64,000 nucleotides of DNA from Oscillospiraceae bacterium (GCA_017887325.1 JAGHIE010000008.1:55189-119188), one strand, 5' to 3'. Positions 27,548 through 37,514 are shown, counted from the stretch's first letter. Numbers and translations are program-made. Notes: generated by a model from the sequence alone, not told the origin.

Positions 27548-30500
27548 TTAGAAGTATAATTTTACAGTTTTAATTTCGAAAGGTCTTAAAGAAATATTCA
27601 TTTCGTTTCCTTCAACACTTTCACCGTCTTGTCTTTCTAACAAGTTACAAACAACCATTTTCTTAACTGCAAATTCACTAGATAAAGTAAAGTTTACTCT
27701 ACCACCACGACATTCGTGCATTCTAACTACTAAACAATTTTCATCTTCTGCTTTTTTAACAGCATCTATTTGAACTCTGTCAGTATCTAATTTAACTAAT
27801 GCTTTTGTATCATTCCATTTTCTATCTGAAATCATAACTGGTCTTAAGTTTAATTTATTAGCCTCTTCAATTACATTTTCATTTAAGAATGTATTAGCAT
27901 GAGGTAAAATAGCATATGTGAAGTTGTGAATACCCATATCAGCTGCATAGTCTGGATGTTTTGAACTTTTTAGTAAGCTTAAGTTCATAACATTGTCTTT
28001 TACACTATAACCATATTTGCAGTTATTTAGTAAACTTACACCGTAGCTATTATCTGATAAATCAGCCCATTTATGACCACAAACTTCAAATCTAGCCCAA
28101 TCCCAACTTGTATTCCAATGAGTTGGTCTTTCAACGTGACCAAATTGAATGTCATATGTAGCTTTTGTAGAACGAATATCTGTATAGAAACCAGCTTTTA
28201 ATAAGCGTTGTTTTTCATTCCAATCAACTGTTGTTTTAAAGTCAATTCTTCTACTTAATTTATAAACAATCATATCTTGTTTAATTGTAGATTTATTATA
28301 TTGATATTCAAATCTTAAAACAGTTCTTAATTCACCATTTTCAATAACTTCAACTGGTTTTACTAAGTTAGCAATTTCTTTTTTCTCTTTATAGAAAATA
28401 TCAATATCCCAAGCATCAAAACATAGTGGTTTATCTTCATAAATTTCTAAAACATTACCTAATTGTCCTTGTCTTAGTACATTTACGCTATTGTCTTTAT
28501 CAAAAATTGTTTTTAATTGACCTTCTTTAGTCCATTCAATTAAGTAGAATGGTGTTTCTATTGTGTTTTCATTTAAGTCAACGTTAGAAATAGTATCTTC
28601 ATTTTCTCTATTTTCTTCTTTAAATAGTATATTCATACCTTTAAAGCAATTCATAGGAACACATACTACATAACCATTTTCAGCTTTTTGAGAAACTAAT
28701 TTTTCACCATTTTCTAAGTAGAAGTTACCTTCTCTTTCTTCATCTATTGAGATTAATTCATCAGAAACAAAAGTATTTGCAGAATATAAAGCATATGTAT
28801 CTTTTTCTTCTTTTGTTAATGAATTCCAAGCTAAGTTTTCAGCATCTTTAACGTCAGCATTAGCTTTAGCATAGTTTACTTTTGAATCTTCATAAACTTC
28901 TCTGATAGAAGAACCAGGAATAATATCATGGAATTGGTGTAATAATAAGCATTCCCAAGAATCATTTAATTTTTGTTGAGCATATTCTCCACCTAAAATA
29001 TATGAAACAGAAGATAAAGCTTCGATTTGTAATAATGAATTTTCTAATTCTCTATTACCTTTTTTGTTATCAGCTTGAGTTGTGTATGTACCTCTATGAT
29101 ATTCTAAGTACAATTCGCCGTCCCAAGTTGCAACATATCTATCAGTATTATCAACATTTTCATGTATTTTTTTGAAGAAGTCACCTGCTCTATCTGTTTT
29201 TACATTTGGTAAACCAGGGATTTTATCCATTTTTCTTCTTAGTTCTAGCATATCACGGTTTACACCGCCACCGCCGTCACCATAACCATAAGAAACTAAT
29301 ACATCTTTAGATAATTCTTTATTTTTAAATTTGTTCCAGCTACCTAAAACAGAATGAGGGTTCATAGTACCATTGTATGTTGAGAAGTTTGAAGAAGCTT
29401 CTTGCCATTCAGTTGGAGTATCTATAAAGTATGTTAAAATTTCACTACCGTCAATACCTCTCCAACGGAATAAATCATTGGGAATAGCGTTGTATTGGTT
29501 CCAGCTGATTTTAGTTGTCATAAATGTTTCAATTTCACATAGATTTAAAATTTGTGGTAAAGCCCAGCTATAACCAAATACATCTGGTAACCATAAATAA
29601 GTACATTTTCTATTAAATTCTCTTTCAAAGAATCTTGTGCCATGTAAAAATTGTCTTACTAAAGATTCGCCACTTGTAACATTACAATCAGCTTCTACCC
29701 ACATACCACCGTCAGATTCCCATCTGCCTTCATCAACTCGTTTTTTGATTTGTTCATACATTTCTGGGCAGTCTTCTTTAATGTATTTATATAATTGTGG
29801 TTGTGTTTGTAAGAAAACATATTCATCATATCTTTCCATTAAGCGTAAAACAGTAGCAAAAGAACGTTGAGCTTTTTCTCTTGTATGTTTTAATCTCCAT
29901 AACCAAGCAACGTCAATATGTGTATGACCTACAACATGAACAGTAACTTTACTGCGTTTTTCCATGTTATCTAATTCTTTTAATAAGTTTTCTAAAGCAA
30001 CTTCAACAGAAGCATAGAATTCGTCATCATTCCAATTAACAGTTTTAAAAGCTCTGTCTAATAAAGCTATTAGGTCTTCTCTGTCTTCGTTTTCTTTTGG
30101 AAGTAAAATTACAGTTTCAATAATAGCTCTAGCAAAGTAGTATAATTCGTCAGTTGCTTTATGTAAGTAAGCGATATCAGCTTGTTTAGCTTGATGATAT
30201 AGAGTTTGAGGAACTCCACCACCCTCTAAACCTGTCCATAATAAGAATTTTAGATTAACATCTTTACCTTCTAAACCTGTAAAAATAACTTCTTCGTGGT
30301 TGCTGTCAACACCTTGATAGTCTTTATCATTTACATATAATAAAGACTCAAAATGGCTGTTATTTCCGTCACCAGTTCTACCAAAGTTGAATAAACCTAC
30401 AACTTCACAACCTTCTTTTTCAGGAAGTAATTCAACTTCTTTTTCTAACCATAGATATTTATCTCTACCAACTAAAAAATCATTTTTATCAAAAGTGCCA

Positions 30501-30652
30501 CCTTTAATTTCAGGAATATTACCTCTGTAGTGGTCATCTTTGTCTAATTCTCCATCCATTGATGTAAAAGGAGCGATATTTTGATGATTAAAATATCTTC
30601 TGCTACCTAATTCATTTGTTCTGTTTTTTAATTTGTCTACTGTTAAGAACAT
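27548..30652 (-). CDS. alpha-mannosidase, glycoside hydrolase family 38
   Basis: A 1034-residue retaining alpha-mannosidase. After a ~240-residue N-terminal beta domain comes the GH38 catalytic barrel with its zinc motif HTHIDVAWLWR near residue 245. The nucleophile region WLPDVFGYSWALPQI is near 355, the helical middle domain follows, and a C-terminal beta domain ends in NISLRPFEIKTVKLYF. No signal peptide is visible, so it acts in the cytoplasm on imported mannosides or N-glycan fragments. It is the last gene of Gfo/Idh-sulfatase-mannosidase, which suggests trimming of sulfated host or dietary glycans (inference). Confidence 0.95.
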   Translation of the reverse strand: MFLTVDKLKNRTNELGSRRYFNHQNIAPFTSMDGELDKDDHYRGNIPEIKGGTFDKNDFLVGRDKYLWLEKEVELLPEKEGCEVVGLFNFGRTGDGNNSHFESLLYVNDKDYQGVDSNHEEVIFTGLEGKDVNLKFLLWTGLEGGGVPQTLYHQAKQADIAYLHKATDELYYFARAIIETVILLPKENEDREDLIALLDRAFKTVNWNDDEFYASVEVALENLLKELDNMEKRSKVTVHVVGHTHIDVAWLWRLKHTREKAQRSFATVLRLMERYDEYVFLQTQPQLYKYIKEDCPEMYEQIKKRVDEGRWESDGGMWVEADCNVTSGESLVRQFLHGTRFFEREFNRKCTYLWLPDVFGYSWALPQILNLCEIETFMTTKISWNQYNAIPNDLFRWRGIDGSEILTYFIDTPTEWQEASSNFSTYNGTMNPHSVLGSWNKFKNKELSKDVLVSYGYGDGGGGVNRDMLELRRKMDKIPGLPNVKTDRAGDFFKKIHENVDNTDRYVATWDGELYLEYHRGTYTTQADNKKGNRELENSLLQIEALSSVSYILGGEYAQQKLNDSWECLLLHQFHDIIPGSSIREVYEDSKVNYAKANADVKDAENLAWNSLTKEEKDTYALYSANTFVSDELISIDEEREGNFYLENGEKLVSQKAENGYVVCVPMNCFKGMNILFKEENRENEDTISNVDLNENTIETPFYLIEWTKEGQLKTIFDKDNSVNVLRQGQLGNVLEIYEDKPLCFDAWDIDIFYKEKKEIANLVKPVEVIENGELRTVLRFEYQYNKSTIKQDMIVYKLSRRIDFKTTVDWNEKQRLLKAGFYTDIRSTKATYDIQFGHVERPTHWNTSWDWARFEVCGHKWADLSDNSYGVSLLNNCKYGYSVKDNVMNLSLLKSSKHPDYAADMGIHNFTYAILPHANTFLNENVIEEANKLNLRPVMISDRKWNDTKALVKLDTDRVQIDAVKKAEDENCLVVRMHECRGGRVNFTLSSEFAVKKMVVCNLLERQDGESVEGNEMNISLRPFEIKTVKLYF

Positions 30653-30739
30653 ATTTTTTCTCCTTATTCTTATTAAAAGTACAATGTATAAAAATACTAA
30701 TATATTATAAATATAATTTAAAAAACTTTCAATAACTTA

Positions 30740-32215
30740 TTAGAATTCTTGATTAAATTTATCAATATAGTACTGTTTTACATCATTTCTTGGTATTTTA
30801 TTATTGATATTATTCTGTTTTTCTTCGTAATTCAAATATATAGGACTTAAACTATCAAAAGTTATTGTTTGAACTAAATATTTTTTATGTTTTTCTATTT
30901 CTGTTTTGTACTTATCTTCTTTTGAAATATCACATAATTCTAATGGGTCATTTTGCAAATCAAAAAATCTGCAATTTTCTAAATTCTTTCCAACTATTAA
31001 TTTATATCTATCGCTTACTACCATATATTCACAATAAAATTCTTCTTTGCCGTCAACAATTTCATTTCTTAAACCTTCACATATAGAAAATTGTCTGGCA
31101 TTTTGTTGGTTTTCTAAGTCCATACCTTTCATTGAATATGGTATTTTTGCATTTACATAATTTAAAATAGTTGGTGCAATATCAATATTAGAGCTTAAAT
31201 TATTATTTATCACCCCACTATGTTTATTATTAGGATATTTTATTATTAGTGGAACTTTTGCCAAAGGTTCATACATATAATTTGATTTTAACATCATATG
31301 ATGATATCCCATATAATCTCCATGGTCACTTGTGTATATAATTAATGTATTATCATACAAACCTTTTTCTTTTAACAGATTTATAATTCTACCAATATTA
31401 TCGTCAATTTGTGTAATGCTTCCATAATAATGAGCCATTATTCTTCTTAATCTTTTTTCTGTCAAGTTTTTATGATCAAAATATCCTTTATGATGCTCAT
31501 AATCAACATCAGAAACTTCATTTGTATAACCGTCTAACAAAGTTAAATCATCTGGATTATACATAGTGTCATATGGAGCTGGTGGGTCAAATGGGTGATG
31601 AGGTTTTACATAACTTACTAACATCATATTTCCTTCATCTGTCCAATTTTCAATTTCTTCTAATGCTTTATCTGTTATCCATGTAGTAGAATGATGTTTT
31701 TCATCTAAATTTGATTTTTGTGCACCATATGTATCCCAATATTCTTCTTTTGCCTTTTCTCTATACTCTTGTCTTTGGTCTACAATATCATTTACATCTA
31801 TCAAATTATTTTCCATTAAATATTTATGATAATCATCATCAAATCTACCATCACCATCTTGTTCTGCTAAAAACATTTTATCAAACCCAACATCTAAATA
31901 TGTAGGTGTAGAATGCATTTTACCAACAACAGTCGTATTATATCCTATTTGTTTTAACAATTTAGGATAAGTATCTATTCCACTTGGTAGTGTACAATGA
32001 TTACTCCATCCCATATGTTGATGTGTATATAAACCACTCAATAAAGAGTATCTAGAAGGTGTACAAACAGGATATGTACAATAATGTCTAGTGTGTAATA
32101 CTCCGTCATTTGCTAAATTATCAAGATTTTTTGTTTTTACATCTTTGTTTCCATAAGCACCAATACAATCGTATCTGTGTTGATCTGACATTATAAAAAG
32201 TATATTATTTTTCAT
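30740..32215 (-). CDS. sulfatase, cysteine-type (formylglycine)
   Basis: A 491-residue sulfatase of the alkaline phosphatase superfamily. The start NILFIMSDQHRYDCIGAYG gives metal ligands. The activation site PVCTPSRYSLLSG (CxPSR, near residue 51) has the cysteine that must be oxidised to formylglycine, in anaerobes by a radical-SAM maturase not present here. TSDHGDYMGYH near 290 is the second metal motif. No signal peptide is seen, so a soluble imported substrate is likely. It lies between the Gfo/Idh gene (11 bases) and the mannosidase gene (87 bases). Confidence 0.94.
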   Translation of the reverse strand: MKNNILFIMSDQHRYDCIGAYGNKDVKTKNLDNLANDGVLHTRHYCTYPVCTPSRYSLLSGLYTHQHMGWSNHCTLPSGIDTYPKLLKQIGYNTTVVGKMHSTPTYLDVGFDKMFLAEQDGDGRFDDDYHKYLMENNLIDVNDIVDQRQEYREKAKEEYWDTYGAQKSNLDEKHHSTTWITDKALEEIENWTDEGNMMLVSYVKPHHPFDPPAPYDTMYNPDDLTLLDGYTNEVSDVDYEHHKGYFDHKNLTEKRLRRIMAHYYGSITQIDDNIGRIINLLKEKGLYDNTLIIYTSDHGDYMGYHHMMLKSNYMYEPLAKVPLIIKYPNNKHSGVINNNLSSNIDIAPTILNYVNAKIPYSMKGMDLENQQNARQFSICEGLRNEIVDGKEEFYCEYMVVSDRYKLIVGKNLENCRFFDLQNDPLELCDISKEDKYKTEIEKHKKYLVQTITFDSLSPIYLNYEEKQNNINNKIPRNDVKQYYIDKFNQEF

Positions 32216-32226
32216 TTATATCCACC

Positions 32227-33195
32227 TTAGTAATTTTCTTTTTTGCCACTTTTATAAGCTCTGTATGCACAATCCATAAATTCACTTAAAGCTACCGCTT
32301 CATTTATGCCTAAACAGCTTTCTTCATCTTTAACAATACTATCAACCCATTGTGTAATAGGGTCTTTTATAGCACAATCTAAATTATCAATTACAACCCA
32401 TTTATTATCTGTTTTTTCATTAGCATATGATACAACATTATCACGAACAAATAAAGAACCTTTTGTTCCAGACAATTCAACAACAAAAGGATAATTCTTA
32501 GATGCAAATCCTGTTTCACTAACACCAATAGCACCATTTTCAAACTCCATAACTGTTACAGCGTTGTCTTCTACACCTTTTCCAAAAGCACTTGTAAAAC
32601 AAGATTGCATATTTTTAGGTTTACCAATTAACCAGTGTAACAAATACATAGGATGAGCACCTAAATCCATCATTGCTCCTCCACCACATTGTTTTTCATC
32701 ATAAAAATGGTCTGGCAACCAACCTGCGCTTGTTCCATCATGTGATTTTCTAACTCGTGCATATGTTATAGTTCCTAAATCTCCACTTTCTATCATTTTC
32801 TTTGTAAATTGTAGTTCTGCTGTACATTGATGTGGATATGATATTGTAAATTTAACATTATTTTTTAATACTGCATCTCTAATTTCATATGCTTCTTTAC
32901 TTGTTGTAGCTAAAACTTTTTCTGTAAAAATATGTTTTTTAGCATTTGCTGCTTTGCATAACATATCTTTATGGTCTACTGTTTTAGCAACCATTGCAAT
33001 AGCATCGATATCTTTTCTTTTTAGTAATTCATCGTAATCTGGTATAAATTCGCAATTTAATTCTTCTGCCCACTTTTTCCCTATTTCTGCATCATAATCC
33101 CATACAGCTACGATATTAACATCTTTATTTTCTTTTAATTTTTCTGCATATTCTCTTGAATGAACATGCCAATAACTAATCATTGCTACATTCAT
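32227..33195 (-). CDS. Gfo/Idh/MocA family oxidoreductase
   Basis: A 322-residue NAD(P)-dependent sugar dehydrogenase-like protein with an N-terminal Rossmann part (MNVAMISYWHVHSREYAEKL, atypical in lacking a clean GxGxxG), an EK-type catalytic dyad region (IFTEKVLATT near 92) and the C-terminal domain with GGGAMMDLGAHPMYLLHWLIG near 170. It leads the sulfatase-mannosidase operon behind a good promoter. It may act on a sugar freed by those enzymes. The broken glycine motif leaves cofactor binding uncertain. Confidence 0.88.
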   Translation of the reverse strand: MNVAMISYWHVHSREYAEKLKENKDVNIVAVWDYDAEIGKKWAEELNCEFIPDYDELLKRKDIDAIAMVAKTVDHKDMLCKAANAKKHIFTEKVLATTSKEAYEIRDAVLKNNVKFTISYPHQCTAELQFTKKMIESGDLGTITYARVRKSHDGTSAGWLPDHFYDEKQCGGGAMMDLGAHPMYLLHWLIGKPKNMQSCFTSAFGKGVEDNAVTVMEFENGAIGVSETGFASKNYPFVVELSGTKGSLFVRDNVVSYANEKTDNKWVVIDNLDCAIKDPITQWVDSIVKDEESCLGINEAVALSEFMDCAYRAYKSGKKENY

Positions 33196-33230
33196 TTTAA
33201 ACCCTTCTTTACTAAAAAATCTCTACAATC

Positions 33231-33259
33231 ATTATATATTAGTAATTTTTGCTTTTCAA
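33231..33259 (-). promoter_or_regulatory. promoter of the Gfo/Idh-sulfatase-mannosidase operon
   Basis: TTGAAA (33254-33259), a 17-base spacer and TATAAT (33231-33236) on the minus strand. Confidence 0.75.
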
Positions 33260-33357
33260 TTAACAAGAGTAAAATATTATGTATAAAAAGTATATATTAC
33301 AATATAAAAAAGCGATAATTAATTTTAATATTTAATTTATATCACAATTAGTTTTTA

Positions 33358-33386
33358 TTGACATAAAACTTAAAGTGTATTATCAT
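33358..33386 (+). promoter_or_regulatory. promoter of the CNNM/CBS gene
   Basis: TTGACA (33358-33363), a 17-base spacer and TATCAT (33381-33386), 36 bases before the ATG. Confidence 0.65.
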
Positions 33387-33421
33387 AAATTATGAATATA
33401 TTTTTAAGAGGTGAAAACATA

Positions 33422-34723
33422 ATGGACCAGGTAGGGATATGGGTATTAACTTTAATATTTGTATTTTTAACTTTTCTATTTTCTTATTATGAAAAAGCAT
33501 TGCAATTATGTAGTTTTACTAAGTTAAAACAATTAGTAGAAGATAGTGACAATCCAAGTATAAACATTAACAATCTATCTAAGGAAAAAATCAAGCGAAA
33601 ATCAATTATTTTAAATCTAAATTCAATAATATGTTCTACAATTAGTTGCGTGCTACTATATAAAGGTATTAACTATCTATCAAGAAAATATTTAATGGAA
33701 GTTATAAATAGATATGCTATACTCAACCCAATTTTTATAATTTTATCTTTATTAATATCAATAATAATTATATTAATTATAGGATATACTTTACCAAAAA
33801 AATTACACACAGAAAACAGTGAAGCTTTTATACTAAATAATTATAAAACTATAAATATATCATCTTTCTTATTTACTCCTATTTCTGTTTTTATATTATT
33901 TATATCAAAAAAATTTGCTGGATTATTTGGAGTAAAAGATTCAACATTAAATCGAGAAGTAACTGCTGAAGAAATAATGTCAATGGTTGATGTTGCAGAA
34001 CAAAAAGGTGATATTCAACAAGAAGAATCTCAAATGATAAATAATATTTTCGATTTTGATGATAGTTGTGCTTCAGATTTAATGACACACAGAACAGATG
34101 TTGTTGCTGTTGAAATAAATGACAAAATAAGTGATGTAGTTTATTACGCTATTAATAAAGGTTTTTCAAGAATTCCTGTTTATGAAAATGATATAGATAA
34201 CATAAAAGGTGTTATAAATGTTAAGGACCTATTATGCTTAGTAGGATGTAAAAATGTTGAAGATTTTAATTTATCAGATTTTATTAGAGAAACTCTTTAT
34301 GTTCCAGAAGCTAAAAGTTGTATAGATTTATTTAAAGTATTTAAAGAACAAAAAGCTCATATTGCTGTTGTTGTAGATGACTATGGTGGTACTTCTGGTA
34401 TTATCACATTAGAAGATTTATTAGAAGCTATTGTAGGCAATATTCAAGACGAATATGATAATGAAATTGAACAAATATCACAAATCTCTGATAACATAAT
34501 CATTTTTGATGGTGCCGTAGATTTAGATGATGTTGAAGAAAAACTTTCAATTAAAATAGAACATGATGAAGAAACAGATACTTTAGGTGGTTATATTGTT
34601 GAAAGCATTGGTAGAGTACCAGATGACAATGACCATGTTAGTATAGTAGTAGAAAACATTAAATTCACAACAATTCTTATAGAGGATAGAAGAATTGTAA
34701 AAGTAAAAGCTGAAATATTATAA
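33422..34723 (+). CDS. CNNM/CorC-HlyC family membrane CBS protein
   Basis: A 433-residue protein with an N-terminal CNNM (DUF21) membrane domain of about four helices (1-190), a CBS pair (about 205-340, with MTHRTDVVAVEIN and VVVDDYGGTSGIITLEDLLEAIVG) and a C-terminal CorC_HlyC domain ending in ILIEDRRIVKVKAEIL. Relatives export Mg2+ or Co2+, or act as haemolysin-C-like proteins; CBS domains bind adenosine nucleotides. The track start is 10 codons early; GAGGTG 8 bases before the ATG at 33422 (MDQVGIW) fixes it. Single gene. Confidence 0.92.
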   Translation: MDQVGIWVLTLIFVFLTFLFSYYEKALQLCSFTKLKQLVEDSDNPSININNLSKEKIKRKSIILNLNSIICSTISCVLLYKGINYLSRKYLMEVINRYAILNPIFIILSLLISIIIILIIGYTLPKKLHTENSEAFILNNYKTINISSFLFTPISVFILFISKKFAGLFGVKDSTLNREVTAEEIMSMVDVAEQKGDIQQEESQMINNIFDFDDSCASDLMTHRTDVVAVEINDKISDVVYYAINKGFSRIPVYENDIDNIKGVINVKDLLCLVGCKNVEDFNLSDFIRETLYVPEAKSCIDLFKVFKEQKAHIAVVVDDYGGTSGIITLEDLLEAIVGNIQDEYDNEIEQISQISDNIIIFDGAVDLDDVEEKLSIKIEHDEETDTLGGYIVESIGRVPDDNDHVSIVVENIKFTTILIEDRRIVKVKAEIL

Positions 34724-34755
34724 AAAAGTCACTTCGTAATGAAGTGACTTTTTTT
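34723..34755. terminator. bidirectional terminator
   Basis: AAAAAAGTCACTTC pairs with GAAGTGACTTTTTTT; it ends both the CBS gene (plus) and the antiporter gene (minus). Confidence 0.93.
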
Positions 34756-36265
34756 AAGCTTGTTTATTAAAATATTTATGTGCAAATATTGTTCCTATAA
34801 ACATTAATGAAATAGATACTATTAATGGAATTACAAAGTTTCCCGTTGCCCCCATTATAACATAACCTATCATACAACATACAGCTACTAATGAAGCGTA
34901 TATAATTTGTGTAGAAACATGATCCATATGATTGCAACCAGCACCTGTTGAAGACAATATTGTTGTATCAGATATTGGAGAAATATGGTCGCCATATACA
35001 GAACCTGCTAATATAGAACCCAATACTGGAATTAATAAGTATGCTGTATCTGAATGATTGCAAATACTTATTCCAATAGGAATTAACAATGCCATTGTTC
35101 CCCAAGATGTGCCAGTAGAAAATCCTAAAAATCCAGCAACAATAAAAATTATTACAGGTAATAACATTACAGGGAAAGAAGTCTTTTCAACTAAACCACT
35201 TATAAACCCGCCTGTATTTAGATACTCATCACTACAAATAGCTCCTATACTCCAAGCAAGTATCAATATTGTAAATGCAGGAACCATTGATTTTATCCCT
35301 TGTGTTATGCTTCCCATAAAATCATTGAACTTAACAACTTTTCTAGGGATAAACAATAAAAATGTTACTATCAATGCACCAAAGCTACCTAAAACTAAAG
35401 ATAATGATGAATTACATTGACCAAATGATTCAAAGAAAGTAGTTTTCCCTGAGAAAAATCCTCCAGTATAAGCCATAGCTAATACTGATAAAATTATTAA
35501 TGATAATATAGGAATAACTAAATCATATACTTTACCTTTTTCACTTTGTCTTAGTACATTAAAGTCTTCTTCATTAACTTCCTCTTTATTTGAAAATACA
35601 TCGCCTGTTTTTATTGCATTATTTTCAAATTTAGCCATAGTTCCAAAATCTTTATTTGATATACAAATAAATAATATCATTATAATTGTTGTTATAGCAT
35701 ATAGGTTGTATGGAATTGTATTTATAAAAGTCATCATTCCATTTTCAACACCACCATCTTGCATATATGTTGCAACTGATGCTCCCCAACTAGAAACAGG
35801 AGCAATAATACAAACTGGAGCTGCTGTCGCATCTAATAAATATGCTAATTTAGCACGAGAAATTCTGTGTTTATCAGTTACCGGACGCATAACTGTTCCT
35901 ACTGTTAAACAATTAAAGTAATCGTCAATAAATATTAAGCAACCCAAGAAAACAGTAGCTAATGATGCTCCTCTTCTTGATTTTATTTTACTACTAGCCC
36001 ATTCTCCATAAGCTGAAGAACCTCCTGCTTTTGTAACTACTACAACTAACGAACCTAATAAACCTAAAAATATTAAAATATTAACATTAGAACCAATTCT
36101 ACTTCCCATAATTTCGAAAGTAGTAGTTACCATATGAATAATATTTCCACCAGAATATATCAATGCCCCTGCGAAAATACCAATTAAAAGAGAAGATATA
36201 ACTTCTTTAGTAATTAAAGCAAGCGCTATTGCTATAATCGGAGGAAGTACAGATAACCATTCCAT
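34754..36265 (-). CDS. NhaC family Na+/H+ antiporter-like transporter
   Basis: A 503-residue membrane protein with about 12 hydrophobic segments. The core LGCLIFIDDYFNCLTVGTVMRPVTDKHRISRAKLAYLLD and GTSWGTMALLIPI ... GSVYGDHISPISDTTILSS are the NhaC hallmark. Members exchange Na+/H+, or lactate/malate and amino acids (MleN, YqkI), so the substrate is open. The track start is 21 codons early; GAAAGGAA before the ATG at 36265 (MEWLSVLPP) is preferred. It appears monocistronic, although the split TauE genes follow on the same strand farther upstream. Confidence 0.9.
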   Translation of the reverse strand: MEWLSVLPPIIAIALALITKEVISSLLIGIFAGALIYSGGNIIHMVTTTFEIMGSRIGSNVNILIFLGLLGSLVVVVTKAGGSSAYGEWASSKIKSRRGASLATVFLGCLIFIDDYFNCLTVGTVMRPVTDKHRISRAKLAYLLDATAAPVCIIAPVSSWGASVATYMQDGGVENGMMTFINTIPYNLYAITTIIMILFICISNKDFGTMAKFENNAIKTGDVFSNKEEVNEEDFNVLRQSEKGKVYDLVIPILSLIILSVLAMAYTGGFFSGKTTFFESFGQCNSSLSLVLGSFGALIVTFLLFIPRKVVKFNDFMGSITQGIKSMVPAFTILILAWSIGAICSDEYLNTGGFISGLVEKTSFPVMLLPVIIFIVAGFLGFSTGTSWGTMALLIPIGISICNHSDTAYLLIPVLGSILAGSVYGDHISPISDTTILSSTGAGCNHMDHVSTQIIYASLVAVCCMIGYVIMGATGNFVIPLIVSISLMFIGTIFAHKYFNKQA

Positions 36266-36355
36266 AATATATTCCTTTCTTATTTTATTCGCAAGAATAA
36301 ATATACCATTTATATGAATAAAATGCAATAATAAAAGAAATAATCTATCTATCTT

Positions 36356-36727
36356 CTAAAAATTGGAGTCTTTTTGTACGGTTATTAGTTGTTTTATTCC
36401 AACAAATATTATCAAAGCCCCAAACAATTTTCTTATCAAACTTTCATCGATTATATTTGATATAACTGAACCAATAAGAGCTCCTATCAAACCAAAAACA
36501 ATTGCTTTAAGCAAAACCTGTTTCTCTATCAATTTATTTTTATAATGAAATATCAATGATAAGATTGAAATTGGAATAAAAAATATTAAGTTAATAAATT
36601 GATTTTCTAACTGTGAAAAAGAGGTAAATATTGAAAAACATATCAAAAGAATAAAACCTCCACCAAGTCCCATAGAAGCAGTTATTCCAGACAACAATCC
36701 AACAATAATTAAAAATATTATATACAT
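36356..36727 (-). CDS. half-size TauE/SafE family permease, subunit 2
   Basis: A 123-residue membrane protein with about four hydrophobic segments, equal to one half of the usual ~250-residue TauE/SafE (anion/sulfite exporter) fold. The repeat signature GLLSGITASMGLGGGFILLICF lies at the N-terminus. It begins 8 bases behind the other half, in a different reading frame, with its own AAGGTGTG site, so it is a separate gene rather than a frameshift remnant. The two halves probably assemble as a heteromer. Confidence 0.82.
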   Translation of the reverse strand: MYIIFLIIVGLLSGITASMGLGGGFILLICFSIFTSFSQLENQFINLIFFIPISILSLIFHYKNKLIEKQVLLKAIVFGLIGALIGSVISNIIDESLIRKLFGALIIFVGIKQLITVQKDSNF

Positions 36728-36735
36728 AACACACC

Positions 36736-37098
36736 TTAACCTATAATCATTCTAAATCCTGATATAATTATTAGTATTGCAAAAATTCTTTGTATTAATT
36801 TATTATTTATTTTTGATAAAATTTTAGCACCTATAAATGCTCCTACTAATCCAAAAGGTATTAATATCATAAGTTCGTAAATATTTATTTTTACTCCACT
36901 TATATAATAAGAAACAGCACTAAATATTGTAAGTGGTAATATAATTGCAACTGATGTTGCATGAGCTTTTATTGGCTCTATTTTTAAATTTTGTAGTAAT
37001 GGAACAACTGCAACTCCACCACCAGAACCAAATAAACCATTTAAAAATCCAGATATTATTCCTAATAATCCTACTTTTATATTGTCTTTTACTTTCAA
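36736..37098 (-). CDS. half-size TauE/SafE family permease, subunit 1
   Basis: A ~120-residue membrane protein with the TauE/SafE repeat GIISGFLNGLFGSGGGVAVVPLL near the N-terminus, then HATSVAIILPLTIFSA and a C-terminal GAFIGAKILSKI..RIFAILIIISGF. The ORF track begins at ATG 37116 (MRRSDIL), but that ATG has no ribosome site and itself overlaps a GAGGAG motif. The TTG at 37098 (KVKDNIKVG) lies ~10 bases after the motif and is the likelier start. The exported anion is unknown. Confidence 0.8.
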   Translation of the reverse strand: MKVKDNIKVGLLGIISGFLNGLFGSGGGVAVVPLLQNLKIEPIKAHATSVAIILPLTIFSAVSYYISGVKINIYELMILIPFGLVGAFIGAKILSKINNKLIQRIFAILIIISGFRMIIG

Positions 37099-37156
37099 AA
37101 TATCACTTCTCCTCATATTTTATTATGAAGTAAAATTTAATATTTTATACACAACA

Positions 37157-37192
37157 AATAAAACCTACAAACTATAAAAGCTTGTAGGTTTT
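37157..37192 (-). terminator. terminator after azlD
   Basis: AAAACCTACAA pairs with TTGTAGGTTTT next to the azlD stop codon, with T-rich sequence on either strand. Confidence 0.85.
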
Positions 37193-37194
37193 AT

Positions 37195-37512
37195 TTATAT
37201 AAATTTCAATACAAATTCTGATATGTACACAACAACGGTTGCTGATATTGCAACAATTAATAAACTTCTTCCTTTTTTTGCTAATATCACAGAAACTATA
37301 AGCCCTAGTGTTGCTGATATTATATTGCTTGTAGAAAATAAAATTTCAGGAAATGTCATAGATGCTAAAACAGCATAAGGAACATATGACAAGAATGATT
37401 TTATAAAATTATTTTTTATTTTTCTTCTAAAAATTGTAAAAGGCAACATTCTAGGAAGATATGTTAGCAAAGCCATAATAAAAATGCAAATTAATATTCT
37501 CATGTAATTCAT
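37195..37512 (-). CDS. azlD: branched-chain amino acid exporter, small subunit
   Basis: A 105-residue membrane protein with three to four helices. It matches AzlD (YRILICIFIMALLTYLPRMLPF-type start, VPYAVLASMTFPEILF in the middle). With AzlC it forms a two-subunit exporter of branched-chain amino acids or their analogues. It starts 2 bases after the azlC stop; its ribosome site GGAGGAAG lies inside azlC, so translation is coupled. Confidence 0.9.
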   Translation of the reverse strand: MNYMRILICIFIMALLTYLPRMLPFTIFRRKIKNNFIKSFLSYVPYAVLASMTFPEILFSTSNIISATLGLIVSVILAKKGRSLLIVAISATVVVYISEFVLKFI

Positions 37513-37514
37513 CG

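Noticed and set aside
36725-36740. Frameshift breaking a single TauE gene
   Set aside because: Each half has its own start, ribosome site and complete repeat unit, and half-size pairs of this family fit a heteromer better than decay.
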